Shown here in pieces: positions 44,308-56,708 of a stretch of DNA of 64,000 bases. Position numbers and translations under genes: made by a program. The stretch's first letter is position 1, and the number at the start of each line of letters is the position of its first letter. Origin of the DNA: Orobanche coerulescens (lineage: Eukaryota > Streptophyta > Magnoliopsida > Lamiales > Orobanchaceae); the NCBI GenBank assembly GCA_033398695.1, contig JAWKAU010000245.1, forward strand, positions 62,001 through 126,000. Reading direction: 5' to 3'. The notes beneath the pieces are model-generated. The model was not told the DNA's origin and made no database searches. It saw nothing but the letters and a program-made list of their open reading frames with translations.

Positions 44308-45721
44308 TGTTGGGATTTCAATGTATCGAATACAAAATAATCGGAGTAAAAACGCAGCGGAACAATAAAAGTGAAAACCCAATTTAGGATCTCATGCAGT
44401 AATTTAATTGTTTAATTAAAGAGTTAATCGAATTACCTTAATCCGTTTGAACAATTCTAGATCCGGACTAGAAGCAGATGAATATCTCCTTCCTCTTCTG
44501 GTGATCCACACACGAACAATTCCACAAGCCGGATTGCTAGATCTCATTTAATAATATTGATAAATAGTACAACACAAATTCCTTACTAAAAGGATTGTAC
44601 TATTGATCAAGATCAACTAAGGGAAGAGGAACGACCGACTCCGTTCTCCTACAATATAATGTAGATGGCCGATTTTTCTTCTTCTTGAAGGGCCGATTTT
44701 TAGGTCTTATTTTCTGGTTACAACTCCTTGTCCAAGACCTTATATTTATACTAAGTAAACCCTAGATTCAATAATCTAGTATTTGCTTAGTTGCCCCTCA
44801 ACTTATTAAATAATACAATATATATAATATCCAATATTATATATATTACTTATTATTTAATCTCCTTATAAATATAATATCCAATATTATATTTATTATT
44901 CCCAGTTGATATTTATTCCTACTTGTCTATAATTGTCGTATGTGCGACCCAAAAGGCTTATATTATGTTGGCAATTATTTAATACCTTATTAAATAATAA
45001 ATCATAAGCGCCCTTTGTCACACGATATCATATTTGAACTAAGTCATGGAGTCTGTCATACTTATTTATGTTCAAATGCTTTCTCGATCTTAAGTAGACT
45101 GATTGAATCAAATGACTCTTCATTTGAGCATGGCCATGCATTTCCTTCAGTCCTACTTATCGAGGGGCCCAGCAGATATCTCTCTCACTTAAGAGAGGGA
45201 CAAATCCACATCTTGATTATTCATTGCCCTCTACATGACTCCCACTAATCCCGATCGCTAACCTTTATGATCACCATGTTTCAGATGACGTTGGATTACG
45301 TCAAGGCATAGCAGTTATCATGTTGGACTCTATGATAATCTCAGGTTCAAGGATTTATTGACATACTGTATTGAGATTCACTTATGACATTTCCATGCGT
45401 GATCTCAATGCGGGTCGGTCCAAGATTAGTTCTCCAACCAATACCCATAAGATTGATCCGTACCATACGCATAATCATCCGATGATTATCAATCAAACTT
45501 ATACTAGTATATTAATCACTTGAGTCTCTACTCAACGCGATTTTACTGGGACATTTGAATAATCTTATTATTCGTGAATAACTATTATTCGATTATTATA
45601 ATATTAAAACATGCACACATTATAATAATCAACGAGAAATAAATGATATCAAATAACTTTATTTAAATGTGACAATTACAAATCTAGGCACATCGAATGT
45701 CCTAGGGCACTATTCCCAACA
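44308..45721 (-). repeat. Copia LTR 1 (3' terminal)
   Basis: TGTTGGG...CCCAACA, 1,414 bp, about 70 bp shorter than the other two because a segment (compare 51998-52070, 'ctctagcaagacattatg') is missing at about 45010. The adjoining body sequence on the minus strand is the purine-rich AAGTGGGAGAT. Confidence 0.9.
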
Positions 45722-45735
45722 ATCTCCCACTTGCA

Positions 45736-48700
45736 CTAGGACCATTCATTCATGACCTTTAGTCCTATCGCTCTAGCATGCTCAACATGCTTTCCTTGTG
45801 AGAGAGGCTTGGTAAGTGGATCTCGCAACATTCTCTTCCGTTGCTACTTTGCATATTGTAATATCTCCTCGTCCGACGATCTCTCCGACTAGGTGATATT
45901 TTCCGAGTATATGTTTGGAATTATGATGGGACCTAGGCTCTTTAGCTTGTGCAATAGCACCATTATTGTCACAATAAAGGCTTATGGGACCACGGATGGT
46001 TGGCACCACTCCTAGTTCGGTAACGAACTTCTTGATCCATACGGCTTCCTTAGCCGCATCCGATGCCGCAGTGTACTCGCCAGAATAATCAAGAACCGTG
46101 CTTTGCTTGGAACTCTTCCAACTCACAAAGACCTCCATTCAATACAAACACATAACCAGCTTGCGATTTGAAATCGTCTCTGTCGGTTTGAAACTTGCAT
46201 CGGCGTAACCTCTTACAAACACTGCTTCCCACCCTCCATAAACTAGGAAATCATCCTTGGTTCTTCTCAAGTACTTTAGGATGGTTTTCACCTTGCCGAT
46301 GACTTTCACTGGATTCGATTGGTATCGACTTGTCATACTAAGAGCAAACGATACATCCGGTCGAGTACAAATCATGGCATACATGATCGATCCAATAGCC
46401 TATGCGTATGGTATCTTGCTCATACGTGCTCGCTCATCGAGTCTTAGGACTCGAGTCTCACTCGATGAATGCCATGTGACATTGGCAAGAGTCCTCTCTT
46501 GGAGTCTTGCATATTGAACCTCTTCAATATTTTATTAATGTATGTACTTTGACTCATCAATCAATCTCTTTGATCTATCTCTATAGATCTTTATCCCAAG
46601 AATATAAGCGGCTTCTCCTAAGTCTTTCATTGAGAAACAACTTCCCAACCAAGTCTTGACTCGCAAGGTGGGAATGTCATTTCCAATGAGTAATATGTCA
46701 TCTACATATAAGACTAAGAAAACAACTATTCTCCCACTAACCTTCTTGTACACACAAGGTTCATCTTCATTTTGAATGAACCCAAACTCTTTGACAGCTT
46801 CATCAAAACGAAGATTCCAGCTCCGAGAAGCTCGCTTCAACCCATAAATGGATCTTTGAAGCTTGCAAACCTTTTTAGAATTTTCGGATGAACAAAACCT
46901 TCGTTGTGTCATATACACATCCTCGAGTAAGTTTCCATTAAGGAATGCTGTTTTGACATCCATTTGCCATATTTCATAATCATAGTATGCGGCAATGGCA
47001 AATAAAATTCTAATTGATTTAAGCATGACTACCGCGAAAAGGTCTCATCATAGTCAACACCATGAATCATTCTATAACCTTTTGCCACTAGTCTAGCTTT
47101 ATAGGCTTGCGATTATCATCCATGTCTTTCTTCTTTTTATAGACCCATTTGCACCCAATGGTTTTAACACCCTCAGTGGATCTATCAAGTTCCAAACTTG
47201 ATTGTCATACATGGATTGCATCTCGGACTTCATGGCTTCTAGCCATTCCTCGGACTCGGTCACGGGCGCCTTCAGTATAGGTACTAGGCTCATCATCTAT
47301 GAGCGATGCATCATCATCCTCTGCTACGAGATAACCATATCTCTCAGTTCATGTCGCATCATATCGATCTGCGTGGGACTTGTGTACTTTGAACGGGCTC
47401 TTCAACCGTTTGTTGAGCTTGTTCGGTTTCCATCGGTGAAGCGATGTCTTCTTGTGGTTCTCGAGTTTCCTCGAGAATTACTCTTCTCCCACTGTCTCTT
47501 TGGAAATAAATTCCCTTTCTAAGAATACTGATTTCGAGCAACAAACACTTTGTTCTCTCGGGCTTGTAAAAGTAATATCCTTTAGTTTCCTTAGAATATC
47601 CCACAAATAAACATCTTTCGATCCGGTCGCCGCTTTGTCAAACACTTGGCGCCTTACGAACGCTTCGCAACCCTGCATCTTTAGAAAAGACAAGTTTGGT
47701 CTTTTACTACCCATTTCTCAAATGGTGTCTTTTCAATCGCTTTAGATGGAACACGGTTAAGGGTGAATGTCATTGCTTTCTAAGGCGTGGCCCCAAAATG
47801 ATAATGGAAGCCTGTTCGACTCATCATGGATCGAACCATATCTAATAAAGTTCGATTCCTCCTTTCGACACTGTTATGCCGAGGTGTGCCGGGAGGAGTA
47901 AGTTGCGAAACAATTCCACAACTCCTAAGATGATCATCGAATTCTTGGCTCAAGTATTCCCCACCTCGATCTGATCGAAGGGCTTTAATTGTCTTGCCAA
48001 GTTGATTCTCAGACTTCATTCGGAATATTTTGAACATTTCAAAAGATTCATGTTTATACTTCATAAGATAAACATATCCATATCGGCTAAAATCATCGGT
48101 GAATGTAATGAAGTATTGGTATCCGCCTCGGCATGAGTGCTAAGAGGTCCGCACATCGCATGTATTAGGCCTAATAGATCACTAGCCCTTTCTCCATGAC
48201 CGGTGAAAGGATTCTTCGTCATCTTGCCCAATAAACAAGATTCGCATGTCCCATATGATTCATAGTCAAAAGAGTCTAAAAGTCCATCATTATGGAGTTT
48301 AGAAATGCGTTCTCGTTTATGTGACCAAGTCGACAATGCCATAAGTAAGTCGGATTAGAATCATTGAGCTTAGGTTTCTTGGATGCAATGTTATAGACTT
48401 CCAAAGTGTCGGACTCATCTAGATCAATATTGTAAAGGCCAAGATATAACTTTGCGACCATAAAGCAAGTCATCAAAGAAAATACGAATGATCTTATTCT
48501 TAATAAGAAAAGCGTAACCTTCACAATCTAATGTAGAAATCGAAATAATATTCCTATTCATAGCAGAACATAATAGCAATTGTTCAAAACTAACAAAAGC
48601 CCATTGGGCAAAACTAGATCATAAGTTCCTACGGCTAGTGCAAAGAACTCTTGCTCCATTGCCGACTCTTAGATCTACTTCCCTTTCTTCGCTCTCATCG

Positions 48701-49627
48701 CTTCAACCCCGCACATTTGTACAAATGTGAGATCCACATCCAAGATCTAATACCCGGAGTTAGAGGTAGATAAGTTAACTTCTATAACAAATATACATGT
48801 GGCGCCTCACCGCCTTGGTACGCTTTAGCTCTTCCAAGTAAATCTTGCAATTTCTTTTCCAATGTCCTGGTTTATTGCAATGATGGCAATTTCCATCTTT
48901 GGGAGCTTTAGCCTTGAAACCCGCCTAGTAGGGTCTTTAGATTTGGCAACTTTTGCCTTACCCTTGCCCTTGTCTTTGTTCTTAAAGGATTTCCTTTGCC
49001 GACCATCAACACATGGTTTGGTTTCTTCTTAATATTCTCGTCACCGCTTTAAGCATCCCATGCGGCCAAAGAATGGACTTCTCCATCTCATTCATATTAT
49101 AGTTCATAATGAACTGACCGAAACTTTCGGCAATGAGTTTAGGATCACATCCGTGGAGTGCTCCTTAGAAAGTGGAAAACCAAGCCTTTCAAGATGATCA
49201 ATATATCCTTTCATCTTGAGCACGTGAGCGCCGAGATGTCCCCTCAACCATCTTGCAAGCATACAAGGCTTGAAAGGTCTCATACCTCTCTTGCCTAGCA
49301 TGCTTCGAGAAAGTTTCCTTGAGGTGAGCATTTAGCTCATAAGCTTCCATTTCCTCCGATTCTTCAAGTTCGACAAATGGTGGCCAACATAAGACAACCG
49401 ACATCAATGGAATCATCACAATGTTTCTTCCATTTGTCTTTTGTTGCTTTATTTGCATTGTCACCGCTCATCGGGAATTTTTTCCTCAAGAACATACGCC
49501 TTTCTTTCTTGCTTGAGAACTATTCTCGTGCTCGGATCCAATCCAGATAGTTCTCGCCATTTTCTTTCAAATTGTCCTTCTCAAGGACGGATCGCGATGA
49601 AATGGTGGATGTGTTGTTTGATGCCAT
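45736..49627 (-). pseudogene. Copia polyprotein, body 1 (many frameshifts)
   Basis: ATG 49627 (MASNNTST, as in body 2). Order on the minus strand: UBN2-type Gag (about 48950-49627), knuckle CHHCNKPGHW (about 48880), protease and pre-integrase block (LWHCRLGHIN, 48276-48524), integrase core (48180-47780, RSDRGGEYLSQEFDDH and SVERRNRTLLDMV), RT (47296-46535, AFLNGNLLEDVYMTQ, YGLKRASRSWN, catalytic VLYVDDILLIGND), RNase H (46384-45782, YAMICTRPDVSFAL, ADASF, EYTAASDAAKEAVWIKKF, LYCDNNGAIAQA). The protein ends NEWS then TAG (45738-45736), next to the polypurine tract. Frame breaks are numerous and mostly at CAG/CTG/CCG sites that are clean in body 2, so some may be base-call errors. Confidence 0.88.
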
Positions 49628-51299
49628 TCTACAAAATTCAATATGCAAAATATTTAGTCACATTATTTTATTTCTAAAAATACTCCCACTAAAACAAAGT
49701 ACCCTCAATTTACAACATTTGTAATTTTAGTGGGCTAAGATCCCATTTCGCACAATTCTAAACTCAGCTTTGGCATGACGCCTAGAATTGAACTACTTTA
49801 GGTGGATAACTCTTTATCGATTACATCATATGTAACTCTTAGATTATATCATGGGATTTGGCATCGTATGCCCAAGCATGTTATAATCCCATCTTATGCC
49901 TTAAGGTTCAAAACTATTTTGATTTCCAAATTCATTAAACGTATAGGTATCACCATTACCTATCCTACCTTACTAAGATAATCCGAGTGCCTAGCTTTGG
50001 CATGACCCACTCATGATGATCGAAGTCTTGATAGGTGTTTTTCAAATGAATGGCATTAAAATTTTAACGAGGGATTTTTATCCTATGTTAATGTCTATGT
50101 TTGCTAACATACATCTAAACATACATAGCATCACATACATGCATAAATTTAAACATACATCGCATCACATGACAATAAAGCATAGGACCGTGTATAGCAT
50201 GACCATAATCCTAACGTGATTTTCATGAGCCAACATGAAAATCACAAAGGTCATCTAAAGGGTTAAATATGGTCTTCATTGATCTTCCAACTCCTTGGAA
50301 CGTCATACGCGATCAATTTGCTCCTCGAGTCCATCTATCTCGTCCTTCTTGTCTTCATTACATTAATGAAATTTAATACTACACTAATAAATTAAATTAC
50401 AAGAAGTACAAACGACACGCAGCCGTAAAATAATAAACAATTTAAATAGACGACTCAGCCGTAAAACCAATTATAATTAAACGACACGCAGCCGTAAAAC
50501 CAACCCATAAGAAATTAAATTATCCAATCACATTGGTCAATTTATGGTCATGCCATACACCCCACACATACCATAAATAATTATCAAATAATTAATAAAG
50601 CATGTAATATACTAAATAATCAATTTATCCGACAATCGACAATAATTAAAATTTGAGTCATCACATGATCAAAACTGACTGCCGAGATGGTCACAATGAG
50701 ATCTGGGCACGGTTTGCCCGGTTCGAAACTCAAGGTTGCGGTTGCAACATTTTGCAACTATTATTTCCAAATTTACTTTTATAACAAAAGGACTTATAAA
50801 AAGAACTACCGAAAAATTACCAAAACAAGATCCAAAGTGATGGTAAGTGGTCTCAAGGGTAGCCGAATGGCGCGGATCGAATCCGCTTTTGCGGAAGTAT
50901 TTTTGAAATATTTAAAATGATTTATTTGCCTTTAATAAAACCTCCCGTATTATTTCCAAAACAAACTCGCAGCGCACATGGTAAGTCGCTAGGCCGCTCT
51001 GGACCTCTGTGGTTCGAACCCCCGGTGATGCAAAATCATTTTTGCTAATTAATACAACCAGCGGTCCAGCCCGACCGGACCGGACCCGAATCTGCCCGAC
51101 TCGTCTTTATCGTTTCAGCTCGATGCAGCTTTTGCGAAAACAAATCCGTAAAATTATTTTTGACGATCCGAATTAATCAAATTAAACTTAAAAATATTTT
51201 ATAAAATCTATATTTTATAAACATAATCAGAACATAATTTACACATAAATATGTTCTACATAAACAATTAAATTACATGCAAGTTGGCTCCGATACCAC
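49628..51299 (-). other. Copia body 1 leader with tRNA-like segments and primer site
   Basis: 1.67 kb non-coding. Primer site on the minus strand GGTATCGGAGCC at 51285-51297. On the plus strand three T-arm-like words (ggttcgaaac at about 50719, ggatcgaatcc at about 50874, ggttcgaaccc at about 51011) match the better preserved ones in body 2. Repeated 'acgacacgcagccgtaaa' at 50414-50500. Confidence 0.75.
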
Positions 51300-52784
51300 C
51301 GTTGGGATTTCAATGTATCGAATACAAAATAATCGGAGTAAAAACGCATGAACAATAAAAGTGAAAACCCAATTTAGGATCTCATGCGAATTTAATTGTT
51401 TAATTAAAGAGTTAATCGAATTACCTTAATCCGCTTTGAACAATTCTAGATCCGGACTAGAAGCGGATGAATATCTCCTTCCTCTTCCGGTGATCCACAC
51501 ACGAACAATTCCACAAGCCGGATTGCTAGATCTCATTTAATAATATTGATAAATAGTACAACACAAATTCCTTACTAAAAGGATTGTACTATTGATCAAG
51601 ATCAACTAAGGGAAGAGGAACGACCGACTCCGTTCTCCTACAATAAAATGTAGATGGCCGATTTTTCTTCTTCTTGAAGGGCCGATTTTTAGGTCTTATT
51701 TTCTGGTTACAACTCCTTGTCCAAGACCTTATATTTATACTAAGTAAACCCTAGATTCAATAATCTAGTATTTGCTTAGTTGCCCCTCAACTTATTAAAT
51801 AATACAATATATATAATATCCAATATTATATATATTACTTATTATTTAATCTCCTTATAAATATAATATCCAATATTATATTTATTATTCCCAGTTGATA
51901 TTTATTCCTACTTGTCTATAATTGTCGTATGTGCGACCCAAAAGGCTTATATTATGTTGGCAATTATTTAATACCTTATTAAATAATAAATCATAAGCGG
52001 CCTCTAGCAAGACATTATGATTACCCAAATAATATAAGTTAATAGTCCATTAAACCTTTTAACGTGTCAAATCCCTTTGTCACACGATATCATATTTGAA
52101 CTAAGTCATGGAGTCCTGTCATACTTATTTATGTTCAAATGCTTTCGATCTTAAGTAGATCGATTGAATCAAATGACTCTTCATTTGAGCATGGCCATGC
52201 ATTTCCTTGATTCTACTTATCGAGGGGCCCAAAGAGATATCTCTCTCACTTAAGAGAGGGACAAATCCACATCTTGATTATTCATTGCCCTCTACATGAC
52301 TCCCACTAATCCCGATCGCTAACCTTTATGATCACCATGTTTCGATGACGCTGATTACGTCAAGGCATAGCGCTTATCATGTTGGACTCTATGATAATCT
52401 CGTGTTCAAGGATTTATTGACATACCGTATTGAGATTCACTTATGACATTTCCATGCAAAGTGATCTCAATGCGGGTCGGTCCAAGATTAGTTCTCCAAC
52501 CAATACCCATAAGATTGATCCGTACCATACGCATAATCATCCGATGATTATCAATCAAACTTATACTAGTATATTAATCACTTGAGTCTCTACTCAACGC
52601 GATTTTACTGTGGACATTTGAATAATCTTATTATTCGTGAATAACTATTATTCGATTATTATAATATTAAAACATGCACACATTATAATAATCAACGAGA
52701 AATAAATGATATCAAATAACTTTATTTAAATGTGACAATTACAAATCTAGGCACATCGAATGTCCTAGGGCACTATTCCCAACA
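51300..52784 (-). repeat. Copia LTR 2 (middle, shared)
   Basis: 1,485 bp, begins CGTTGGG (TG changed to CG on this strand) and ends CCCAACA. No target duplication around it; it is bordered by a primer site on the left and a polypurine tract on the right, so it serves as 5' LTR of body 1 and 3' LTR of body 2. Confidence 0.9.
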
Positions 52785-52798
52785 ATCTCCCACTTGCA

Positions 52799-55682
52799 CT
52801 AGACCATTCATTCATGACCTTTAGTCCTATCGCTCTAGCATGCTCAACATGCTTTCCTTGTGAGAGAGGCTTGGTAAGTGGATGCAACATTCTCTTCCGT
52901 GCTACTTTGCATATTGTAATATCTCCTCGTCCGACGATCTCTCCGACTAGGTGATATTTTCCGAGTATATGTTTGGAATTATGATGGGACCTAGGCTCTT
53001 TAGCTTGTGCAATAGCACCATTATTGTCACAATAAAGGCTTATGGGACTCGGATGGTTGGCACCACTCCTAGTTCGGTAACGAACTTCTTGATCCATACG
53101 GCTTCCTTAGCCGCATCCGATGCCGCTGTGTACTCACTGTAATGAATCAAAGAACCGTGCTTTGCTTGGAACTCTTCCAACTCACAAAGACCTCCATTCA
53201 ATACAAACACATAACCAGCTTTGCGATTTGAAATCGTCTCTGTCGGTTTCGAAACTTGCATCGGCGTAACCTCTTACAAACACTGCTTCCCACCCTCCAT
53301 AAACTAGGAAATCATCCTTGGTTCTTCTCAAGTACTTTAGGATGGTTTTCACCGCCGTCCGATGACTTTCACTCGGATTCGATTGGTATCGACTTGTCAT
53401 ACTAAGAGCAAACGATACATCCGGTCGAGTACAAATCATGGCATACATGATCGATCCAATAGCCTATGCGTATGGTATCTTGCTCATACGTGCTCGCTCA
53501 TCGAGTCTTAGGACTCGAGTCTCACTCGATGAATGCCATGTGACATTGGCAAGAGTCCTCTCTTGGAGTCTTGCATATTGAACCTCTTCAATATTTTATT
53601 AATGTATGTACTTTGACTCGGACCAATCAATCTCTTTGATCTATCTCTATAGATCTTTATCCCAAGAATATAAGCTTTTCTCCTAAGTCTTTCATTGAGA
53701 AACAACTTCCCAACCAAGTCTTGATCGTCGCAAGGTGGGAATGTCATTTCCAATGAGTAATATGTCATCTACATATAAGACTAAGAAAACAACTATTCTC
53801 CCACTAACCTTCTTGTACACACAAGGTTCATCTTCATTTTGAATGAACCCAAACTCTTTGACTGCCTCATCAAAACGAAGATTCCAGCTCCGAGAAGCTC
53901 GCTTCAACCCATAAATGGATCTTTGAAGCTTGCAAACCTTTTTAGAATTTTACGGATGAACAAAACCTTCAGTTGTGTCATATACACATCCTCGAGTAAG
54001 TTTCCATTAAGGAATGTTTTGACATCCATTTGCCATATTTCATAATCATAGTATGCGGCAATGGCAAATAAAATTCTAATTGATTTAAGCATGACTCCGC
54101 GAAAAGGTCTCATCATAGTCAACACCATGAATCTGTCTATAACCTTTAGCCACAAGTCAAGCTTTAAAGGCTTGCATTATCATCCATGTCTTTCTTCTTT
54201 TTATAGACCCATTTGCACCCAATGGTTTTAACACCCTCAGTGGATCTATCAAGTTCCAAACTTGATTGTCATACATGGATTGCATCTCGGACTTCATGGC
54301 TTCTAGCCATTCCTCGGACTCGGTCACAGGCGGCTCAGATAGGTACTAGGCTCATCATCTATGAGCGATGCATCATCATCCTCTGTTACGAGATAACCAT
54401 ATCTCTCAGGTTCATGTCGCATCATATCAGATCTGCGTGGGACTTGTGTACTTTGAACGGGCTCTTCAACTGTTTGTTGAGCTTGTTCGGTTTCCATCGG
54501 TGAAGCGATGTCTTCTTGTGGTTCTCGAGTTTCCTCGAGAATTACTCTTCTCCCACTGTCTCTTTTGGAAATAAATTCCCTTTCTAAGAATACTGATTTC
54601 GAGCAACAAACACTTTGTTCTCTCGGGCTTGTAAAAGTAATATCCTTTAGTTTCCTTAGAATATCCCACAAATAAACATCTTTCAGATCCGCTGCCGCTT
54701 GTCAAACACTTGGCGCCTTACGAACGCTTCGCAACCCTGCATCTTTAGAAAAGACAAGTTTGGTCTTTTACTACCCATTTCTCAAATGGTGTCTTTTCAA
54801 TCGCTTTAGATGGAACACGGTTAAGGGTGAATGTCATTGCTTTCTAAGGCGTGGCCCCAAAATGATAATGGAAGCTCTGTCGACTCATCATGGATCGAAC
54901 CATATCTAATAAAGTTCGATTCCTCCTTTCGACACTCGCTTATGCCGAGGTGTGCCGAGGAGTAAGTTGCGAAACAATTCCACAACTCCTAAGATGATCA
55001 TCGAATTCTTGGCTCAAGTATTCCCCACCTCGATCCGATCGAAGGGCTTTAATTGTCTTGCCAAGTTGATTCTCAGACTTCATTACGAATATTTTGAACA
55101 TTTCAAAAGATTCATGTTTATACTTCATAAGATAAACATATCCATATCGGCTAAAATCATCGGTGAATGTAATGAAGTATTGGTATCCGCCTCGGCATGA
55201 GTGCTAAGAGGTCCGCACACACGCATGTATTAGGCCTAATAGATCACTAGCCCTTTCTCCATGACCGGTGAAAGGATTCTTCGTCATCTTGCCCAATAAA
55301 CAAGATTCGCATGTCCCATATGATTCATAGTCAAAAGAGTCTAAAAGTCCATCATTATGGAGTTTAGAAATGCGTTCGTTTATGTGACCAAGTCGACAAT
55401 GCCATAAGTAAGTCGGATTAGAATCATTGAGCTTAGGTTTCTTGGATGCAATGTTATAGACTTCCAAAGTGTCGGACTCATCTAGATCAATATTGTAAAG
55501 GCCAAGATATAACTTTGCGCACTATAAAGCAAGTCATCAAAGAAAATACGAATGATCTTATTCTTAATAAGAAAATCGTAACCTTCACAATCTAATGTAG
55601 AAATCGAAATAATATTCCTATTCATAGCAGAACATAATAGCAATTGTTCAAAACTAACAAAAGCCCATTGGGCAAAACTAGA
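52799..55682 (-). pseudogene. Copia pol, body 2 (protease end to RNase H)
   Basis: Pre-integrase block (55204-55467, EVYNIASKKP, LWHCRLGHINE, GTCESCLLGKM with the HHCC zinc ligands), integrase core (54940-55128, IKALRSDRGGEYLSQEFDDH), RT (53508-54155: YDYEIWQMDVKTFLNGNLLE, RASRSWNLRFDEAVKEF, YVDDILLIGND), RNase H (52820-53448: YADAS, EYTAASDAAKEAVWIKK, ISLYCDNNGAIAQ, KHILGKYHLV). Several single-base breaks separate these frames. In DVKTFLNGN one Ala codon is missing compared with body 1. Stop TAG at 52801-52799. Confidence 0.88.
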
Positions 55683-56708
55683 TCATAAGTTCCTACGGCT
55701 AGTGCAAAGAACTCTTGCTCCATTGCCGACTCTTAGATCTACTTCCCTTTCTTGATTCTCTCGCTTCAACCCCTGCACATTTGTACAAATGTGAGATCCA
55801 CATCCAGTATCTAATACCCAGGAGTTAGAGGTAGATAAGTTAACTTCTATAACAAATATACATGTGGCAGTCTCACTGCCCTTGGTACGCTTTAGCTCTT
55901 CCAAGTAAATCTTGCAATTTCTTTTCCAATGTCCTGGTTTATTGCAATGATGGCAATTTCCATCTTTGGGAGCTTTAGCCTTGAAACCCGGCCTAGTAGG
56001 GTCTTTAGATTTGGCAACTTTTGCCTTACCCTTGCCCTTGTCTTTGTTCTTAAAGTATTTCCCTTTGCTGACCATCAACACATGGTTTGGTTTCTTCTTA
56101 ATATTCTGCTCAGCCGTTTTAAGCATCCCATGCAGCTCAGCAATGGACTTCTCCATCTCATTCATATTATAGTTCATAATGAACTGACCGAAACTTTCGG
56201 GCAATGAGTTTAGGATCACATCCGTGGAGTGCTCCTTAGAAAGTGGAAAACCAAGCCTTTCAAGATGATCAATATATCCTTTCATCTTGAGCACGTGAGC
56301 GCTGACAGATGTCCCCTCAACCATCTTGCAAGCATACAAGGCTTGAAAGGTCTCATACCTCTCTTGCCTAGCATGCTTCGAGAAAGTTTCCTTGAGGTGA
56401 GCATTTAGCTCATAAGCTTCCATTTCCTCCAGATTCTTCTGAAGTTCTGGACAAATGGTGGCCAACATAAGACAACCGACATCAATGGAATCATCACAAT
56501 GTTTCTTCCATTTGTCTTTTGTTGCTTTATTTGCATTGTCAGCTGGCTCATCGGGAATTTTTTCCTCAAGAACATACAGCTTTCTTTCTTGCTTGAGAAC
56601 TATTCTCAGGCTCCGGATCCAATCCAGATAGTTGCTGCCATTTTCTTTCAGCTTGTCCTTCTCAAGGACGGATCGCAGTGAAATGGTGGATGTGTTGTTT
56701 GATGCCAT
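55683..56708 (-). CDS. Copia Gag plus protease start, body 2 (long open frame)
   Basis: The longest clean frame of the element, about 341 residues from MASNNTSTISLRSVLEKDKL. It contains the UBN2/Gag domain (NYLDWIRSLRIVLKQERKLY, ERYETFQALYACKMVEGTSV, LERLGFPLSKEHSTDVILNS), a Lys-rich linker, the knuckle CHHCNKPGHWKRNC (about 55914-55955) and the protease motif VLDTGCGSHIC (about 55785-55815) with the catalytic DTG. The frame is lost after VGNGARV where the protease normally continues, so the full polyprotein is not open. I chose the internal ATG at 56708 because the family starts MASN and body 1 has the same ATG. Confidence 0.9.
   Translation of the reverse strand: MASNNTSTISLRSVLEKDKLKENGSNYLDWIRSLRIVLKQERKLYVLEEKIPDEPADNANKATKDKWKKHCDDSIDVGCLMLATICPELQKNLEEMEAYELNAHLKETFSKHARQERYETFQALYACKMVEGTSVSAHVLKMKGYIDHLERLGFPLSKEHSTDVILNSLPESFGQFIMNYNMNEMEKSIAELHGMLKTAEQNIKKKPNHVLMVSKGKYFKNKDKGKGKAKVAKSKDPTRPGFKAKAPKDGNCHHCNKPGHWKRNCKIYLEELKRTKGSETATCIFVIEVNLSTSNSWVLDTGCGSHICTNVQGLKRENQEREVDLRVGNGARVLCTSRRNL

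Noticed and set aside
47202..47522. Plus-strand frames over the copia bodies (also 54213-54503, 55929-56207)
   Set aside because: They are antisense shadows of RT and Gag on the minus strand.
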